A DNA stretch of 64,000 bases from Streptomyces sp. 378 (GTDB lineage Bacteria > Actinomycetota > Actinomycetes > Streptomycetales > Streptomycetaceae). The position numbers and the translations under genes were made by a program. Positions 8,578 through 18,049 of this stretch are shown in pieces. Position 1 is the first letter of the stretch. Each line of letters begins with the position of its first letter. Under the pieces are notes generated by a model. That model saw only the letters and a list, made by a program, of their open reading frames with translations. It ran no database searches and had not been told where the DNA came from. The stretch covers positions 248,001-312,000 of the forward strand of contig NZ_JASKMS010000003.1 in the NCBI RefSeq assembly GCF_030124145.1, in the 5' to 3' direction.

Positions 8578-8860
8578 ACGGGTGTCCCAGGCGCGCGGCG
8601 TCGAACTCGATCCGGTGGATCCGGCCCGCGGTCCCCGGGTGCGCGTGCGCCGCGTCCACGACGACGGCCAGCCGGGCGCCCTCCCACAGCCCTATCAGAC
8701 GGGCCGGGTCACCGTCGCAGGCCTCCACCACGGTGCCCGGCGGAAGGGCCTGGTTCTCGGCCCGTTCCCGCAGGCGCGCGGCGACCACCCGGCCCACGCC
8801 GTCGTCCCGCCGGAACTCGTTTCCGACGCCGATGACGGCGATCCGCGCAGGTGACCGCAT
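8577..8860 (-). pseudogene. Hydrogenase maturation protease (HyaD/HybD family), 3' truncated
   Basis: From ATG 8860 the reverse strand encodes about 95 residues of the maturation peptidase family that clips the C-terminal tail of the hydrogenase large subunit after nickel insertion. Visible signatures are IAVIGVGNEFRRDDGVGRVV (with the metal-binding Glu), VVEACDGDPARLIGLWEGA and LAVVVDAAHAHPGTAG. After FDAARLG the sequence breaks into the acyl-CoA synthetase remnant in another frame. The conserved C-terminal half with the histidine ligand is missing, so it is non-functional. Since the large subunit is also lost, decay of this gene is consistent. A DevR-like box pair lies 36-71 bp upstream. 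Confidence 0.68.
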
Positions 8861-8895
8861 GACTCCACGGTGGCGCCCGCCCGACCGCCGCTCCA

Positions 8896-8931
8896 GGACC
8901 GAACGGCCCTCATCGGGGGTCCGGACCGCCC
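8896..8931. promoter_or_regulatory. Tandem DevR/OsdR-like boxes upstream of the maturation-protease remnant
   Basis: GGACCGAACGGCCC (8896-8909) and GGGTCCGGACCGCCC (8917-8931), centres 20 bp apart. The pair is placed at promoter distance from the minus-strand protease start at 8860. Apart from this and the usp remnant at 9050, 8861-9239 holds nothing recognised. Confidence 0.45.
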
Positions 8932-9049
8932 GCATGCGGGGCTGTCCGTGCCGACCGAGACCGGGCGTGGGGACCGGTCGGCCCGGCCCTGCACGGTGTC
9001 GGCCTCGGTCCGTGACGCCGGTTCGTGAGGAGCACATCGGACTCGGGAG

Positions 9050-9150
9050 GTGCCCGTCGTCTTTGCGCCTGTCATCGCCGGAGTCGACGGATCCGCGGCG
9101 AGCCGGCCGCCGCCGAGTGGCGGCTTGCGGGGCACATGGCCGACCAGGGG
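9050..9150 (+). pseudogene. Universal stress protein remnant (N-terminal fragment, frameshifted)
   Basis: GTG 9050, preceded by CGGGAG, begins PVVFAPVIAGVDGSAAS, the first strand and loop of a Usp domain. The continuation expected for the family (AAAEW) is present but in the next frame (about 9107-9125), and nothing Usp-like follows. It is a short decayed copy; three intact tandem usp genes exist in the window. Confidence 0.5.
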
Positions 9151-9239
9151 CAGCGTGCGTTGCTACGGGCGGCCATCCAGGTTCATCCGGGCGACGGCCC
9201 GGGCAGGTGGGCCGCCCGGTGGTCACGGCGACAGGTATG

Positions 9240-10159
<920 letters not shown>

Positions 10160-10198
10160 CGCCAGGCGCACCGGTCGGGGCCTGCCACGGTTGCCCGT

Positions 10199-10948
10199 TC
10201 ATATCAGGGCGTCGACCAGCATGAAGGCGGCCACGGCCAGCAGCACGACGCCGAACGTGCGTTGCAGCAGGGGGCCGGAGACCTTGGCGGCCAGCCGCTT
10301 GCCGTCCCAGGCGCCCAGGATCGCGGCCCCGGTGAACGGCGCGACCAACGTCCAGTCGACTCCCGCCGTGGTGGCGCCCCTGGTGGCCAGGGAGGCGAGT
10401 GAGTTCGCCGAGATGACCAGCAGGCTCGTGCCGATCGCGGCCTGCATCTCGAACGCCAGCACCGTGACCAGAGCGGGGACGGCCAGAAAGCCCCCGCCGA
10501 CGCCGAGCAGTCCGGTCAGCGCCCCCAGCCCCGCGCCGGCTCCGGCGGCCCGCGCCGGCCGCGCGCCCCGGGGCCCTGTGGGACGTTCCCGGGCGGGGCG
10601 CAGCATGCGGACGGCCGCGACAGCGGCGACGGCGGCGAACGCGGCGGTCAGCAGCGGCTGCGGCAGCCTCCCCGCCAAGGCCCCGGTCAGGGCGGCGGGC
10701 AGCAGCCCCGCCGCCGCGAACAGGGCACCGGTCCGCCACCGCACGTTCCCGGCGCGGGCGTGGCCGTACAGGGCGGTCAGTGCGGTGGCGACGACGATGA
10801 GCAGGGCGGTCGTGGTGGCCGCAGCCGGGGTGAAACCGAGCAGATAGATCAGCGCGGGCACCGCCAGGACGCTGCCGCCGCCACCGAGCGCGCCCAGCGC
10901 CAGCCCCACCACCCCTCCGGCGATCAGGGCCAGGATCAGCTCGGTCAC
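10199..10948 (-). CDS. TauE/SafE-family sulfite/anion exporter
   Basis: A 249-residue integral membrane protein with about eight hydrophobic segments. It has the two family repeats, each starting with a glycine-rich turn: ALGALGGGGSVLAVPALIYL (about 18-37) and LTGLLGVGGGFLAVPALVTV (about 144-163). The family exports sulfite, sulfoacetate or related anions; placed behind persulfide-oxidising enzymes, sulfite or thiosulfate efflux is the likely job. Start is GTG 10948, overlapping the TGA of the rhodanese gene upstream (GTGA), so it is translationally coupled as last gene of the minus-strand operon 12717-10199. Confidence 0.85.
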   Translation of the reverse strand: MTELILALIAGGVVGLALGALGGGGSVLAVPALIYLLGFTPAAATTTALLIVVATALTALYGHARAGNVRWRTGALFAAAGLLPAALTGALAGRLPQPLLTAAFAAVAAVAAVRMLRPARERPTGPRGARPARAAGAGAGLGALTGLLGVGGGFLAVPALVTVLAFEMQAAIGTSLLVISANSLASLATRGATTAGVDWTLVAPFTGAAILGAWDGKRLAAKVSGPLLQRTFGVVLLAVAAFMLVDALI

Positions 10949-11307
10949 GCGATGACACCGCCGCTGCCGTTCGCACCGGTGACCGGCAGACCCTGCCGGG
11001 CCCAGGCGGCCATGCCCCCGGTGACGTCGGTGGCCTCCAGGCCGGCGGCGGTCAGCAGGTCCGCGGCCGTGCGGGAGCGGTTCCCGGAGCGGCAGACGGC
11101 CACCACCCGCTTGCCCTCCGCGGCGGTGGGGAGAGGGGCTCCCGCGATCAGCCGGGTGAGAGGAAGGTGCAGCGCCCCGGGCGCGTGCCCGGCGTTCCAC
11201 TCCTGCGTCTCGCGGACGTCGAGGAGGACGGCCTGCCCGTCGGCGACCAGCCGGTGGGCCTGTTCCGGGGTGACGCGGCCGGAGCCGCGTCGGAAGAAGG
11301 GCGACAT
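10945..11307 (-). CDS. Single-domain rhodanese sulfurtransferase
   Basis: A 120-residue protein made of one rhodanese domain: VTPEQAHRLVADGQAVLLDV, then RETQEWNAGHAPGALHLPL and the active-site loop VVAVCRSGNRSR with the catalytic cysteine near residue 72. It moves sulfane sulfur between persulfide donors and acceptors such as thiosulfate or cyanide. It sits 33 bp after the dioxygenase-rhodanese gene and overlaps the exporter gene, forming an operon that probably responds to CstR. Confidence 0.87.
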   Translation of the reverse strand: MSPFFRRGSGRVTPEQAHRLVADGQAVLLDVRETQEWNAGHAPGALHLPLTRLIAGAPLPTAAEGKRVVAVCRSGNRSRTAADLLTAAGLEATDVTGGMAAWARQGLPVTGANGSGGVIA

Positions 11308-11340
11308 GGTGCGTCTCTCCGTACGGAAGTGCGTTGCGGT

Positions 11341-12717
11341 TCAGTCGGTGGCGACGGGCCCGGTGACGGGCAGCCCGGCTTCGCCGGCGGCGGTGAAGGC
11401 GTCGTCGACGGCGACCACCTCGCGGCCGGCGGCGTCCAGCAGGGAGGCGGCGATCGCCGCGCGCATCCCGCCGGCGCAGTGCACCCACACCACACCCGCG
11501 GGCACCTCACCGAGTCGGCCGCGCAGCTCGTGGACGGGGATGTGCACCGAACCGCCGACGAACCCGTCGGCCCGCTCGGAAGCCCGGCGCACGTCCAGCA
11601 CCACCACCTGCTCGTCCCTCTCACGGGCCTCGGCGAGATCGGCGAAGCGGGCGCGACGGAACGAGGCCGGTCGCTCGCCTTCGCGGACCCAGGTGTGCGG
11701 CTCTCCGGTGGCGGCGGCCGCCGGACGGTCGATGCCCACGCGGGCCAGTTCCCGCTGCGCCGCGGTGATCTCCTCCCGCGTGGAGGCCAGCAGGGTGACG
11801 GGCTTGCCCCAGGGGATCAGCCACGCCAGGTAGGTGGCCAGTTTGCCCTCGCCCTCGAAGTTGAACGAGCCGGCCACATGGCCCTCGGCGAAGGCGACAC
11901 GGTTGCGCAGATCCACCACCCACTCTCCGGCCGCCAGCCGGGAGGCGATCTCCTCGGCGTCGGCCGACCGGGGCGGGGTGAGGTCGACGGGCGCGGGGCC
12001 GGAGGCGTTGGCCGGGCCCATGTGCGCGTAGTACGCGGGCACGTCGTCCAGGCCGGCGAGCATCTCCGTGACGAAGGTGTCGACGTCCATGGTCAGGGCG
12101 TCGTTGTTCTTGCGCTCCGCGCCGATCGTCGTCGCGTCCCCCTCGGCCTGTGACGAGGAGCAGAAGCTGCCGAAACCGTGCGTGGGCAGCACCCGCACGT
12201 CGTCGTCGAGGGTGTCGGCCAGTCGATGTGCGGAGGTGTGCTGGGCGCGGGCCAGCCGCTCGGTCAGCCGCGGCTCCACGAGGTCCGGCCGTCCGACGCT
12301 GCCGATCAGCAGCGATCCACCGGTGAAGGCCGCCACGGGCCTCCCGTCCTCCTCCAGGACATAGGAGGTGTGGTGCGGAGTGTGACCGGGAGTGGCCATG
12401 GCGCGCAGGAGCAGACCCCCGTCCACCGCGATCGAGTCGCCGTCGGCGACGGGCGTGCGGTCGAAGGACACCGAGGCCTCGGCCGGCACCAGGTAGCGGG
12501 CCCCGGTCGTGCGGGCCAGCTCCAGGCCGCCGGTGACGTAGTCGTTGTGCACATGGGTCTCGGCCACATATGCGATGCGTACCCCGCGGCGGGCGGCTGC
12601 CGCGATGACCTGATCGATGTCGCGCGGGGGATCCACCACGACCGCGGCCTCGGGGCCTCCGGCCAGGTAGCTGCGGTTGCCCAGGCCCTCGATCTCCAGG
12701 GTGTCGACGAAGAACAC
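11341..12717 (-). CDS. Persulfide-dioxygenase-like metallo-beta-lactamase fold protein with two rhodanese domains
   Basis: A 458-residue protein. Residues 1 to about 240 are an ETHE1-like metallo-beta-lactamase domain: AETHVHNDYVTGG (His55, His57, Asp59), TPGHTPHHTSYVLEE (about 110-125), and GGSLLIGSVGRPDL and LPTHGFGSFCSSS as later metal-site segments. Two rhodanese-like domains follow: the first (about 255-350, VVDLRNRVAFAEGHVAGSFN) lacks an active cysteine; the second (about 365-455) has VWVHCAGGMRA with Cys414. The architecture is that of CstB-like proteins, which oxidise persulfide to thiosulfate or sulfite and pass on sulfur. GTG 12717 is preceded by GAGGAG; two operators lie just upstream. 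First gene of the operon. Confidence 0.87.
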   Translation of the reverse strand: MFFVDTLEIEGLGNRSYLAGGPEAAVVVDPPRDIDQVIAAAARRGVRIAYVAETHVHNDYVTGGLELARTTGARYLVPAEASVSFDRTPVADGDSIAVDGGLLLRAMATPGHTPHHTSYVLEEDGRPVAAFTGGSLLIGSVGRPDLVEPRLTERLARAQHTSAHRLADTLDDDVRVLPTHGFGSFCSSSQAEGDATTIGAERKNNDALTMDVDTFVTEMLAGLDDVPAYYAHMGPANASGPAPVDLTPPRSADAEEIASRLAAGEWVVDLRNRVAFAEGHVAGSFNFEGEGKLATYLAWLIPWGKPVTLLASTREEITAAQRELARVGIDRPAAAATGEPHTWVREGERPASFRRARFADLAEARERDEQVVVLDVRRASERADGFVGGSVHIPVHELRGRLGEVPAGVVWVHCAGGMRAAIAASLLDAAGREVVAVDDAFTAAGEAGLPVTGPVATD

Positions 12718-12742
12718 GGCTACGACTCCTCTACAGACGGTG

Positions 12743-12796
12743 TACCCCGGGGGGTATCTGTCCTTCACCGTAACAGAAATACCCCCGGGGGTATTT
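12743..12796. promoter_or_regulatory. Two CstR-type operators in front of the persulfide operon
   Basis: TACCCCGGGGGGTA (12743-12756) and the perfect 20-bp palindrome AAATACCCCCGGGGGTATTT (12777-12796) lie 26 and 60 bp upstream of the dioxygenase start. They share the ATACCC/GGGTAT arms with the site at 9844. Two sites at this spacing allow cooperative repression. Confidence 0.78.
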
Positions 12797-12902
12797 CCGG
12801 CGGGGTGGCGTTCATCGGTGGCCTCGCGATGCCAAGGCGGATAACCCGTAGTGCGGCACCGGTGGGCCGGCGGCGAGTGCTCCGCCGTCCGTCGCGCTCG
12901 CG

Positions 12903-14507
12903 TCAGTGGTCTGCGTCGACATCCGGACGGGGGGTACAACGCGCCGCGCCGACCAGCGTCAGCCAGCGGAGCAGTCCGCCGGGGTCGGCGGCTCCGCACT
13001 GGAAGCCGACGTGCCCGTCCGGACGGACCGCCACCAGACCTCGGCCCGGACTGTTCGCCAGTCGCAGGACGGTGACCCGGGCGCCGGTCGCCGCCCGCGG
13101 CGGGGGATCGGCGTCGCGCTGCACGAGCAGGTGCACACCCGGGCCGGCCAGTAGCCGGTGCAGCCGCTGCGGGGCCCCTCCGACACCGACGGTCGCGTCC
13201 GGCAGGCGGTCGCCCGGGCGGGGGGCGCCCCGCAAGGGGGGTGTGCCCTGCACGGACAGGGGGCTGTGCCGGTAGTTCACCCGCAGCTGGGAGACGACCC
13301 GGATGGCCTCGGCGACCAGCCGACGCCGCTCCAGCAGGGCGGGCACGAGCGGGGCCGCGTGCGGGGCGGCCACCCCGCGCAGCCAGGAGGGGATCCGCCC
13401 GGTCGACGCCTCCGCCCAGAACGCCGTGTGCGTGAGCAGAAGCCGGCGGTGGGCCGCCGGCCTGCGCTCCTGTTCGTAGGAGTCCAGCAGCACGTCGTCA
13501 CCGGATCCGGCCGGGAACCCGCCCCTGGCACGCCCTGCCGCGAAGGCGAGTTTCCAGCCGAGGTTCACCGCGTCCTGGATGCCGGCGTTCATGCCCTGGC
13601 CGGTGGCGGGTGAGTAGTTGTGCGCCGCGTCCCCGGCGAGGAAGAGCCGTCCCCGGCGGAACCGCCGAGCGAGGCCGCAGCGCAGCGGCACCCGCGCCGA
13701 CCACGCCAGGTGCTCGATCCGCGCCCGCGTCCCCGCGTCGTTCAGCAGCCGCTGCAGCTCGGCCTGCGGGACGGCGGGGCCGGGCTGGCCGAAGTCCCGC
13801 CCGGCCCCGCCACCGGCCGCCCGTGTGGCCAGCAGCCGCCAGAAGGCCTGCTCTCCGAGCGGGAAGAGGAACACCAGTCCGTCGCGCCCGGCGAACACCT
13901 GAGCACTCGAAGGTCCGGGAAGACCGGAGGCACTCGCCAGGTCGAGGTCGGCGAGGATCACCTCCACGGCATACGGCCTGCTCTGCCACCCGATACCGGC
14001 ACAGGCGCGCACGGTGCTGGCCGGGCCGTCGCAGCCCGCGACGAAGAGGCAGTCGATCTCCTCCGTGCCGTCCGGGGAGCGCAGCACGGCCGACGCGTTC
14101 CGGCCGCCGTCGCGGGCGGCGATCAGCTCGGTCCCCCGTTCCACGCGCACTCCGCGCTCGGCCAGCGCCCGCGTCAGCACGTCTTCGACGTCCGTCTGCC
14201 GCACGAGGGACAGATGCGGGAACGCCGTCTCGGGCAGTGCGAAGCCGGCCAGCCTGGTCTCGACTGCGTGGGAGCCGAGCCGGAGGACCGCCGCCGGGGC
14301 GGTGTCCGACCGTTCCAGCACGGCGTGGGTGACTCCGAGGGGGCGCAGCGCCTCCAGGGTGCGTGGATGCAGGATGAGGGCGCGGGAGGGCCGGAAGGGA
14401 TCGGGCCGCCGCTCCACGATCCGGACCCGTGCCCCGTGGTCGTGCGCCTCCAGCGCCAGAGCGAGGCCGGTCGGACCGGCCCCGACGACCAGGACGTCCG
14501 CCGTCAT
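12903..14507 (-). CDS. FAD-dependent aromatic-ring-type monooxygenase (PHBH/MhpA family)
   Basis: A 534-residue class A flavin monooxygenase. N-terminal FAD motif VLVVGAGPTGLALALEAHDHG (dinucleotide fold), the second-shell motif RPSRALILHPRTLEAL, and the FAD pyrophosphate motif GRLFLAGDAAHNYSPATGQG (about 285-304) followed by MNAGIQDAVNLGWKLA. The C-terminal 130 residues form the thioredoxin-like domain of this family (GVHLLVQRDADPP...LVAVRPDGHVGF). Such enzymes hydroxylate phenols or polyketides using NAD(P)H and oxygen. The start at 14507 overlaps the stop of the 190-residue gene upstream (ATGA), so the two form a coupled pair. No biosynthetic cluster adjoins, so the substrate is unknown. 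Confidence 0.82.
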   Translation of the reverse strand: MTADVLVVGAGPTGLALALEAHDHGARVRIVERRPDPFRPSRALILHPRTLEALRPLGVTHAVLERSDTAPAAVLRLGSHAVETRLAGFALPETAFPHLSLVRQTDVEDVLTRALAERGVRVERGTELIAARDGGRNASAVLRSPDGTEEIDCLFVAGCDGPASTVRACAGIGWQSRPYAVEVILADLDLASASGLPGPSSAQVFAGRDGLVFLFPLGEQAFWRLLATRAAGGGAGRDFGQPGPAVPQAELQRLLNDAGTRARIEHLAWSARVPLRCGLARRFRRGRLFLAGDAAHNYSPATGQGMNAGIQDAVNLGWKLAFAAGRARGGFPAGSGDDVLLDSYEQERRPAAHRRLLLTHTAFWAEASTGRIPSWLRGVAAPHAAPLVPALLERRRLVAEAIRVVSQLRVNYRHSPLSVQGTPPLRGAPRPGDRLPDATVGVGGAPQRLHRLLAGPGVHLLVQRDADPPPRAATGARVTVLRLANSPGRGLVAVRPDGHVGFQCGAADPGGLLRWLTLVGAARCTPRPDVDADH

Positions 14508-15076
14508 GGCCGCGTCCCGGCCGTCACGCGCCACCAGTCCGGCGTGTCGCCCCTGGCCGCGCCCTCGACCAGTCCGGGGTCCGCGAGGACATCGTCGCGG
14601 CGCAGCCCGGGCAGCACGGTGTAGCCGATGGAGCCGGGCGCACTGACCAGGGCCAGGACCCGCCACAGAGAACGGGCGTAGTGCTCGGCGCGTTGCGGGT
14701 CGTCCCACTCGTACAGGCCGCGGTACCGGCCGTCCTCGTCGTGGGCCAGCCACAACTTCGAGGTGAAGCCGGGGAAACCGACGAACAGCGGAGTGTTCAG
14801 CAGGCTCTCCGCCCGGAACAGCGCGTGCCCGGGACCGCGGACCAGGCGCAGCCGGAAGACGACCACCAGCGTGCACGGGTGCCGCGCCAGTCCGCTGCCG
14901 AGGCGGGTCTCCCGGTACACCCGGGCGCAGGTGCCGTCGGCGAAGCGGATGCGCGTTCCCACCCGTTGCCTCGGCAGGTGGACCCGGCGCCGGGCGAGCA
15001 GCGCCCAGGAGGAGAGGAAGCATCGCGCCACGGCCCGCCAGGCCTCACCGGGGGCGAGTGGCTTCTGTTCGCTCAT
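14504..15076 (-). CDS. Conserved-looking unknown protein coupled to the flavin monooxygenase
   Basis: A 190-residue protein I do not recognise. It has no signal peptide or membrane segment. An internal stretch (LYEWDDPQRAEHYARSLWRV, about 121-140, followed by APGSIGYTVLPGLRRDDVL) resembles the alpha/beta ferredoxin-like fold of small monooxygenases or their partners, but this is only an impression. Other features are HPCTLVVVFRLRL and FPGFTSKLWLAHDEDG. ATG 15076 is the only start giving the conserved-looking N-terminus. Translational coupling with the monooxygenase suggests a shared pathway step. Confidence 0.7.
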   Translation of the reverse strand: MSEQKPLAPGEAWRAVARCFLSSWALLARRRVHLPRQRVGTRIRFADGTCARVYRETRLGSGLARHPCTLVVVFRLRLVRGPGHALFRAESLLNTPLFVGFPGFTSKLWLAHDEDGRYRGLYEWDDPQRAEHYARSLWRVLALVSAPGSIGYTVLPGLRRDDVLADPGLVEGAARGDTPDWWRVTAGTRP

Positions 15077-15234
15077 GACGGTCTCCTTGCCAGGCAGGCG
15101 CTCGCGACCACCGGTGACACCGAGATGCCGGGCCGTGGCCGCGATCAGTGGGGAGGGACGGCGGCGATCGGGCGACGTCCGTGAGGGGCGGCCGTCCGCA
15201 CGGGGGGGGAAGTGGCTCTCGGCAGGGTCCGGTC

Positions 15235-15351
15235 CCTTTCGGACTCCCATGCCGCTCGGAGCCGGGCGTTCTCGGCGTCGTCGGCGGCCCGGCGGGCCGC
15301 GGCGAGACGTTCCGGTGAGCCGTCGGGGCCCACGGTGACCACGTGTCGCAT
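15235..15351 (-). pseudogene. Universal stress protein remnant (N-terminal fragment)
   Basis: ATG 15351, preceded by GGGAGGGAGG, encodes RHVVTVGPDGSPERLAAARR and AADDAENARLRAAWES, a typical Usp N-terminus (strand, DGS loop, helix). After about 39 residues the similarity ends and the frame closes at 15145. The strong ribosome binding site suggests it was once expressed. Confidence 0.55.
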
Positions 15352-15536
15352 GGCGGCGGCCTCCCTCCCGGAAGAAGCTGGAGATGCGGCGGGCGGTCGA
15401 CGAGCTGGAGGCGAAAGATCAGAACCTCACGGCACGCGACCGTGGTGTGCTCTCTCCTTCGAGGATCGCCCCGACGGCCGCCACCGCGCATGGGCCGAGC
15501 GGCGCGTTCCGGGGCCTGTCGGCGGGGCCCGTCGGC

Positions 15537-15573
15537 GGGGACGGAAGTCCGGTCGCGCCGGGACCTTCGGCCC
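15537..15573. promoter_or_regulatory. Tandem DevR/OsdR-like boxes upstream of the Rv1733c-family gene
   Basis: GGACGGAAGTCC (15539-15550) and GGGACCTTCGGCCC (15560-15573), centres about 22 bp apart, lie 78-112 bp upstream of the start at 15651. Both have the GGGAC/GTCC-type arms of DosR boxes. Otherwise 15352-15650 holds no gene that I can support. Confidence 0.5.
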
Positions 15574-15650
15574 TGTGACCGAGACCGTCGCCGTTCGGGG
15601 GTGGGACCACGTGGTGGAGAACGGATCAGCGATCTGCCGGAGGTCGGCTC

Positions 15651-16256
15651 ATGAGCGCGCGAGGTTCGCCGTACACATCGGGTCCGCCGCCGCCCCGCAA
15701 GCACCATGGGGCGGCGGGGGCGAACCCGCTGAGGCGTCGGTCCGACTGGTTCGAATCCTGGTTCCGGCGCTTCCTGATGCTCATCCTCGTCGCCGGTGTG
15801 CCACTGGCCGCGGCCGGCGCGGGGCTGGCGGCCTACGAGTCCACGATGCGTACCGTGCACGCCCAGACGGCGCAGCGACACGAGGTCACCGCCCGGCTGA
15901 CCTCGGGCGTCGCGGACGACAGCGGAGCGGCCAGCCAGCCGGCGCAGGTCCGCTGGACGGAGCGGAACGGCACCGTCATGACGGGAACCACCCTGGTGAG
16001 GCCAGGAACGCCTGAGGGCGCCGCCGTGCGGATCTGGGTGGACCGGGACGGAACCATCACCGGTCCGCCGGCGACCGCGACCACCGCGTGGAGCAACGGC
16101 TGCTTCGTGGGCGGCATGGCGGCCGTCGGCATGGTCGTCGGCGTCTACGCGGTGCGCGCGGGCGTCGACCTGGTCCTCGACCGGAGGAGGTTCGCGCAGT
16201 GGGACGCCGAATGGGACCTGGTGGAACCGCGGTGGTCCGCGCGTTTCCGCCGGTGA
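15651..16256 (+). CDS. Rv1733c-family membrane protein
   Basis: A 201-residue protein with two membrane segments: FLMLILVAGVPLAAAGAGLA (about 42-61) and SNGCFVGGMAAVGMVVGVYA (about 147-166). Between them lies an extracytoplasmic region (STMRTVHAQTAQRHEVTARL, then VRWTERNGTVMTGTTLV). This layout and the C-terminal cytoplasmic AEWDLVEPRWSARFR match the Rv1733c family; Rv1733c of M. tuberculosis belongs to the DosR dormancy regulon and is of unknown function. GGAGG at 15639 sets ATG 15651. Its presence with DevR-like boxes supports the hypoxia-island reading. Confidence 0.82.
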   Translation: MSARGSPYTSGPPPPRKHHGAAGANPLRRRSDWFESWFRRFLMLILVAGVPLAAAGAGLAAYESTMRTVHAQTAQRHEVTARLTSGVADDSGAASQPAQVRWTERNGTVMTGTTLVRPGTPEGAAVRIWVDRDGTITGPPATATTAWSNGCFVGGMAAVGMVVGVYAVRAGVDLVLDRRRFAQWDAEWDLVEPRWSARFRR

Positions 16257-16426
16257 CGGCAGGGCGGCCCGGGCGCCCGGGCAGGAGGCGCTCAAGCCCG
16301 CAGCCGTCCCTCACCGCGGAACAGGTGTGCGTGCCGCCTGTCTCCACTCCGCTCGGCGAGTCCGCGAGTGCCGGCCTTCTCGTCATCAACAGCCGAGGTG
16401 CCGCCATGTGGCGGTGGCCGTCGACG

Positions 16427-18049
16427 TCAGATGCCGGGCGAGGTCGCTCCTCGTGCGTCCAGGACCAGCACCGCCACGTGCAGGGACGTGCGCTGCAGGC
16501 CTGATTCCAGGTCGCAGCCGAGGAGCCGTTCGATGGTGTGGAGGCGCTGGTAGTAGGCCTGCCGGGACATGCCGGCCCGCTTCGCCGCGTCCGACTTGTT
16601 GCCGGCGGCCGCCAGATAGGCGCGCAGCGCGGGCAGCAGGTCGCCGCTGTTGCGGTCGTCGTGCTCGATGAGGCGGGTCAGCTGCCGTTCCGCGTAGCGC
16701 TGGAGGCGGGTGTCCGCGCACAGGACTCCCAGGAGTTCCGGCAGCCGGACATCGGCGGGGACGTAGAACCACCGCTCCGGGGACGCCGGTGTGATGGCCT
16801 CGGCCGTCTGCTCGGCCTCCTGCCACGACCGGGCGATCCCGGAGAGGTCGGTGACACCCGGGCCGACGGCGACGACGGCCTCCGGGCCGAGTTCCTCACG
16901 GGCGAGACGGCCGATCCGCTCGGCGACCGGCTGCCAGGCACTGGCCTGCGCCAGGGCGAGGAGGACACCGATCCGGCCCGGAGCCGTCTCACCGACCAGG
17001 GCGCGGATGCCGGTCTGCGTCAGAGCCTTCGCGATCCGCTCGTCGAGCTGCTCGCCCTCACCGCCGCGCTGGGCGTGGCGGATGACGACGGTGAAGAGGC
17101 GGTGCCCGAAAGCCGGCAACCCCAGCGCCTCGGCGCGGGCCCGGGCGTCGGCGGGGGAGCGGAAACGCCGTTCGCACAGGTCCCGCAGCACGGAGCGGTG
17201 GGCCCGGCGCTCCCACCACGCCGGTCCGGCCAGGCGTGCCATGGTCAGCGCGACCGCCGCATGCTCCAGGACCAGGACGTGCTCCGGGTCGGGCTCCGTG
17301 TTCAGCCGGCTGTCCAGCAGGATCAGCCGCCCCCACGGTCCGTGATGGTCCTGCACCGGGGCGATCAGCCACCCCTCCGGGCCGCTCGGCGCGACCTTCT
17401 CCAGGGTCGGCGCGGCCCGGGAGCGCCGCGACCAGGCCGACACGACCGGCTCGTACGGCCGGCCGAGCAGCTCGCACATCAGGACCCGGTGGGTGAGATC
17501 CTCCAGCACCACGGGCGCTCCGGTGAGCTCCGCGGTCGTGTGCACCAGTTCCTCGGGATCCGCGCCCCGCAGCGTCAGACCGGTGTAGATGTCCTGGATG
17601 TCCCTGCCGCGGCGCAGCAGCGCCCCCTGCGCGTCGAGGATGAGCGCGTGCACCGTCTGCGTGACGTCGATGAAGCGGACACCGCGGGCCAGCTCGATCA
17701 GCGGCACCTCACGCGCACGACAGGCCGCCATCAGTTCCTCGGGCACCTTCCGATACCGGTGACCGAGCTCCACGATCAGGCCGGCCGCGCCGACATCGGC
17801 GAGCTGGTCGACGTAACCCCGCAGCTCGGAGGCATCCTCCGGATACGGCATGCCGGTCGTCAGTACCAGCTCACCGCCCTCCAGGAAGTCGGCCGGATTG
17901 AGCAGTTCGGTGACATGCACCCAGCGCACCGCACGGTCGATCTGCGACGAACCGGCCAGCACGCGCGGCATCCCTTCGGCCAGCACGGGCAGGCGAAGAA
18001 CCTCCCTGATGGTCGGGAAGTGCCCGGTTGCGGGACGGCTGGGCGGCAT
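16427..18049 (-). CDS. PucR-family transcriptional regulator
   Basis: A 540-residue regulator. The N-terminal PucR domain (about 10-135) has TIREVLRLPVLAEGMPRVLA and WVHVTELLNPADFLEGGELV. A GGDEF-like CdaR middle domain (about 300-410) follows. The C-terminal PucR helix-turn-helix (about 470-530) is LRAYLAAAGNKSDAAKRAGM then SRQAYYQRLHTIERLLG. PucR proteins control purine, allantoin, GABA or polyamine catabolism in response to pathway metabolites. It is divergent from the amine-oxidase/Pot-like cluster starting at 18326 and is the obvious regulator of it. The 276-bp gap contains repeated TTCCGAAG half-sites (about 18064 and 18130) that could be its targets. The ATG at 18049 has a weak ribosome binding site. 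Confidence 0.85.
   Translation of the reverse strand: MPPSRPATGHFPTIREVLRLPVLAEGMPRVLAGSSQIDRAVRWVHVTELLNPADFLEGGELVLTTGMPYPEDASELRGYVDQLADVGAAGLIVELGHRYRKVPEELMAACRAREVPLIELARGVRFIDVTQTVHALILDAQGALLRRGRDIQDIYTGLTLRGADPEELVHTTAELTGAPVVLEDLTHRVLMCELLGRPYEPVVSAWSRRSRAAPTLEKVAPSGPEGWLIAPVQDHHGPWGRLILLDSRLNTEPDPEHVLVLEHAAVALTMARLAGPAWWERRAHRSVLRDLCERRFRSPADARARAEALGLPAFGHRLFTVVIRHAQRGGEGEQLDERIAKALTQTGIRALVGETAPGRIGVLLALAQASAWQPVAERIGRLAREELGPEAVVAVGPGVTDLSGIARSWQEAEQTAEAITPASPERWFYVPADVRLPELLGVLCADTRLQRYAERQLTRLIEHDDRNSGDLLPALRAYLAAAGNKSDAAKRAGMSRQAYYQRLHTIERLLGCDLESGLQRTSLHVAVLVLDARGATSPGI

Noticed and set aside
16267..16282. GCCCGGGCGCCCGGGC palindrome after the Rv1733c-family gene
   Set aside because: Has no loop and no T-run and is simple G/C sequence; possible weak terminator but not supported enough to list.
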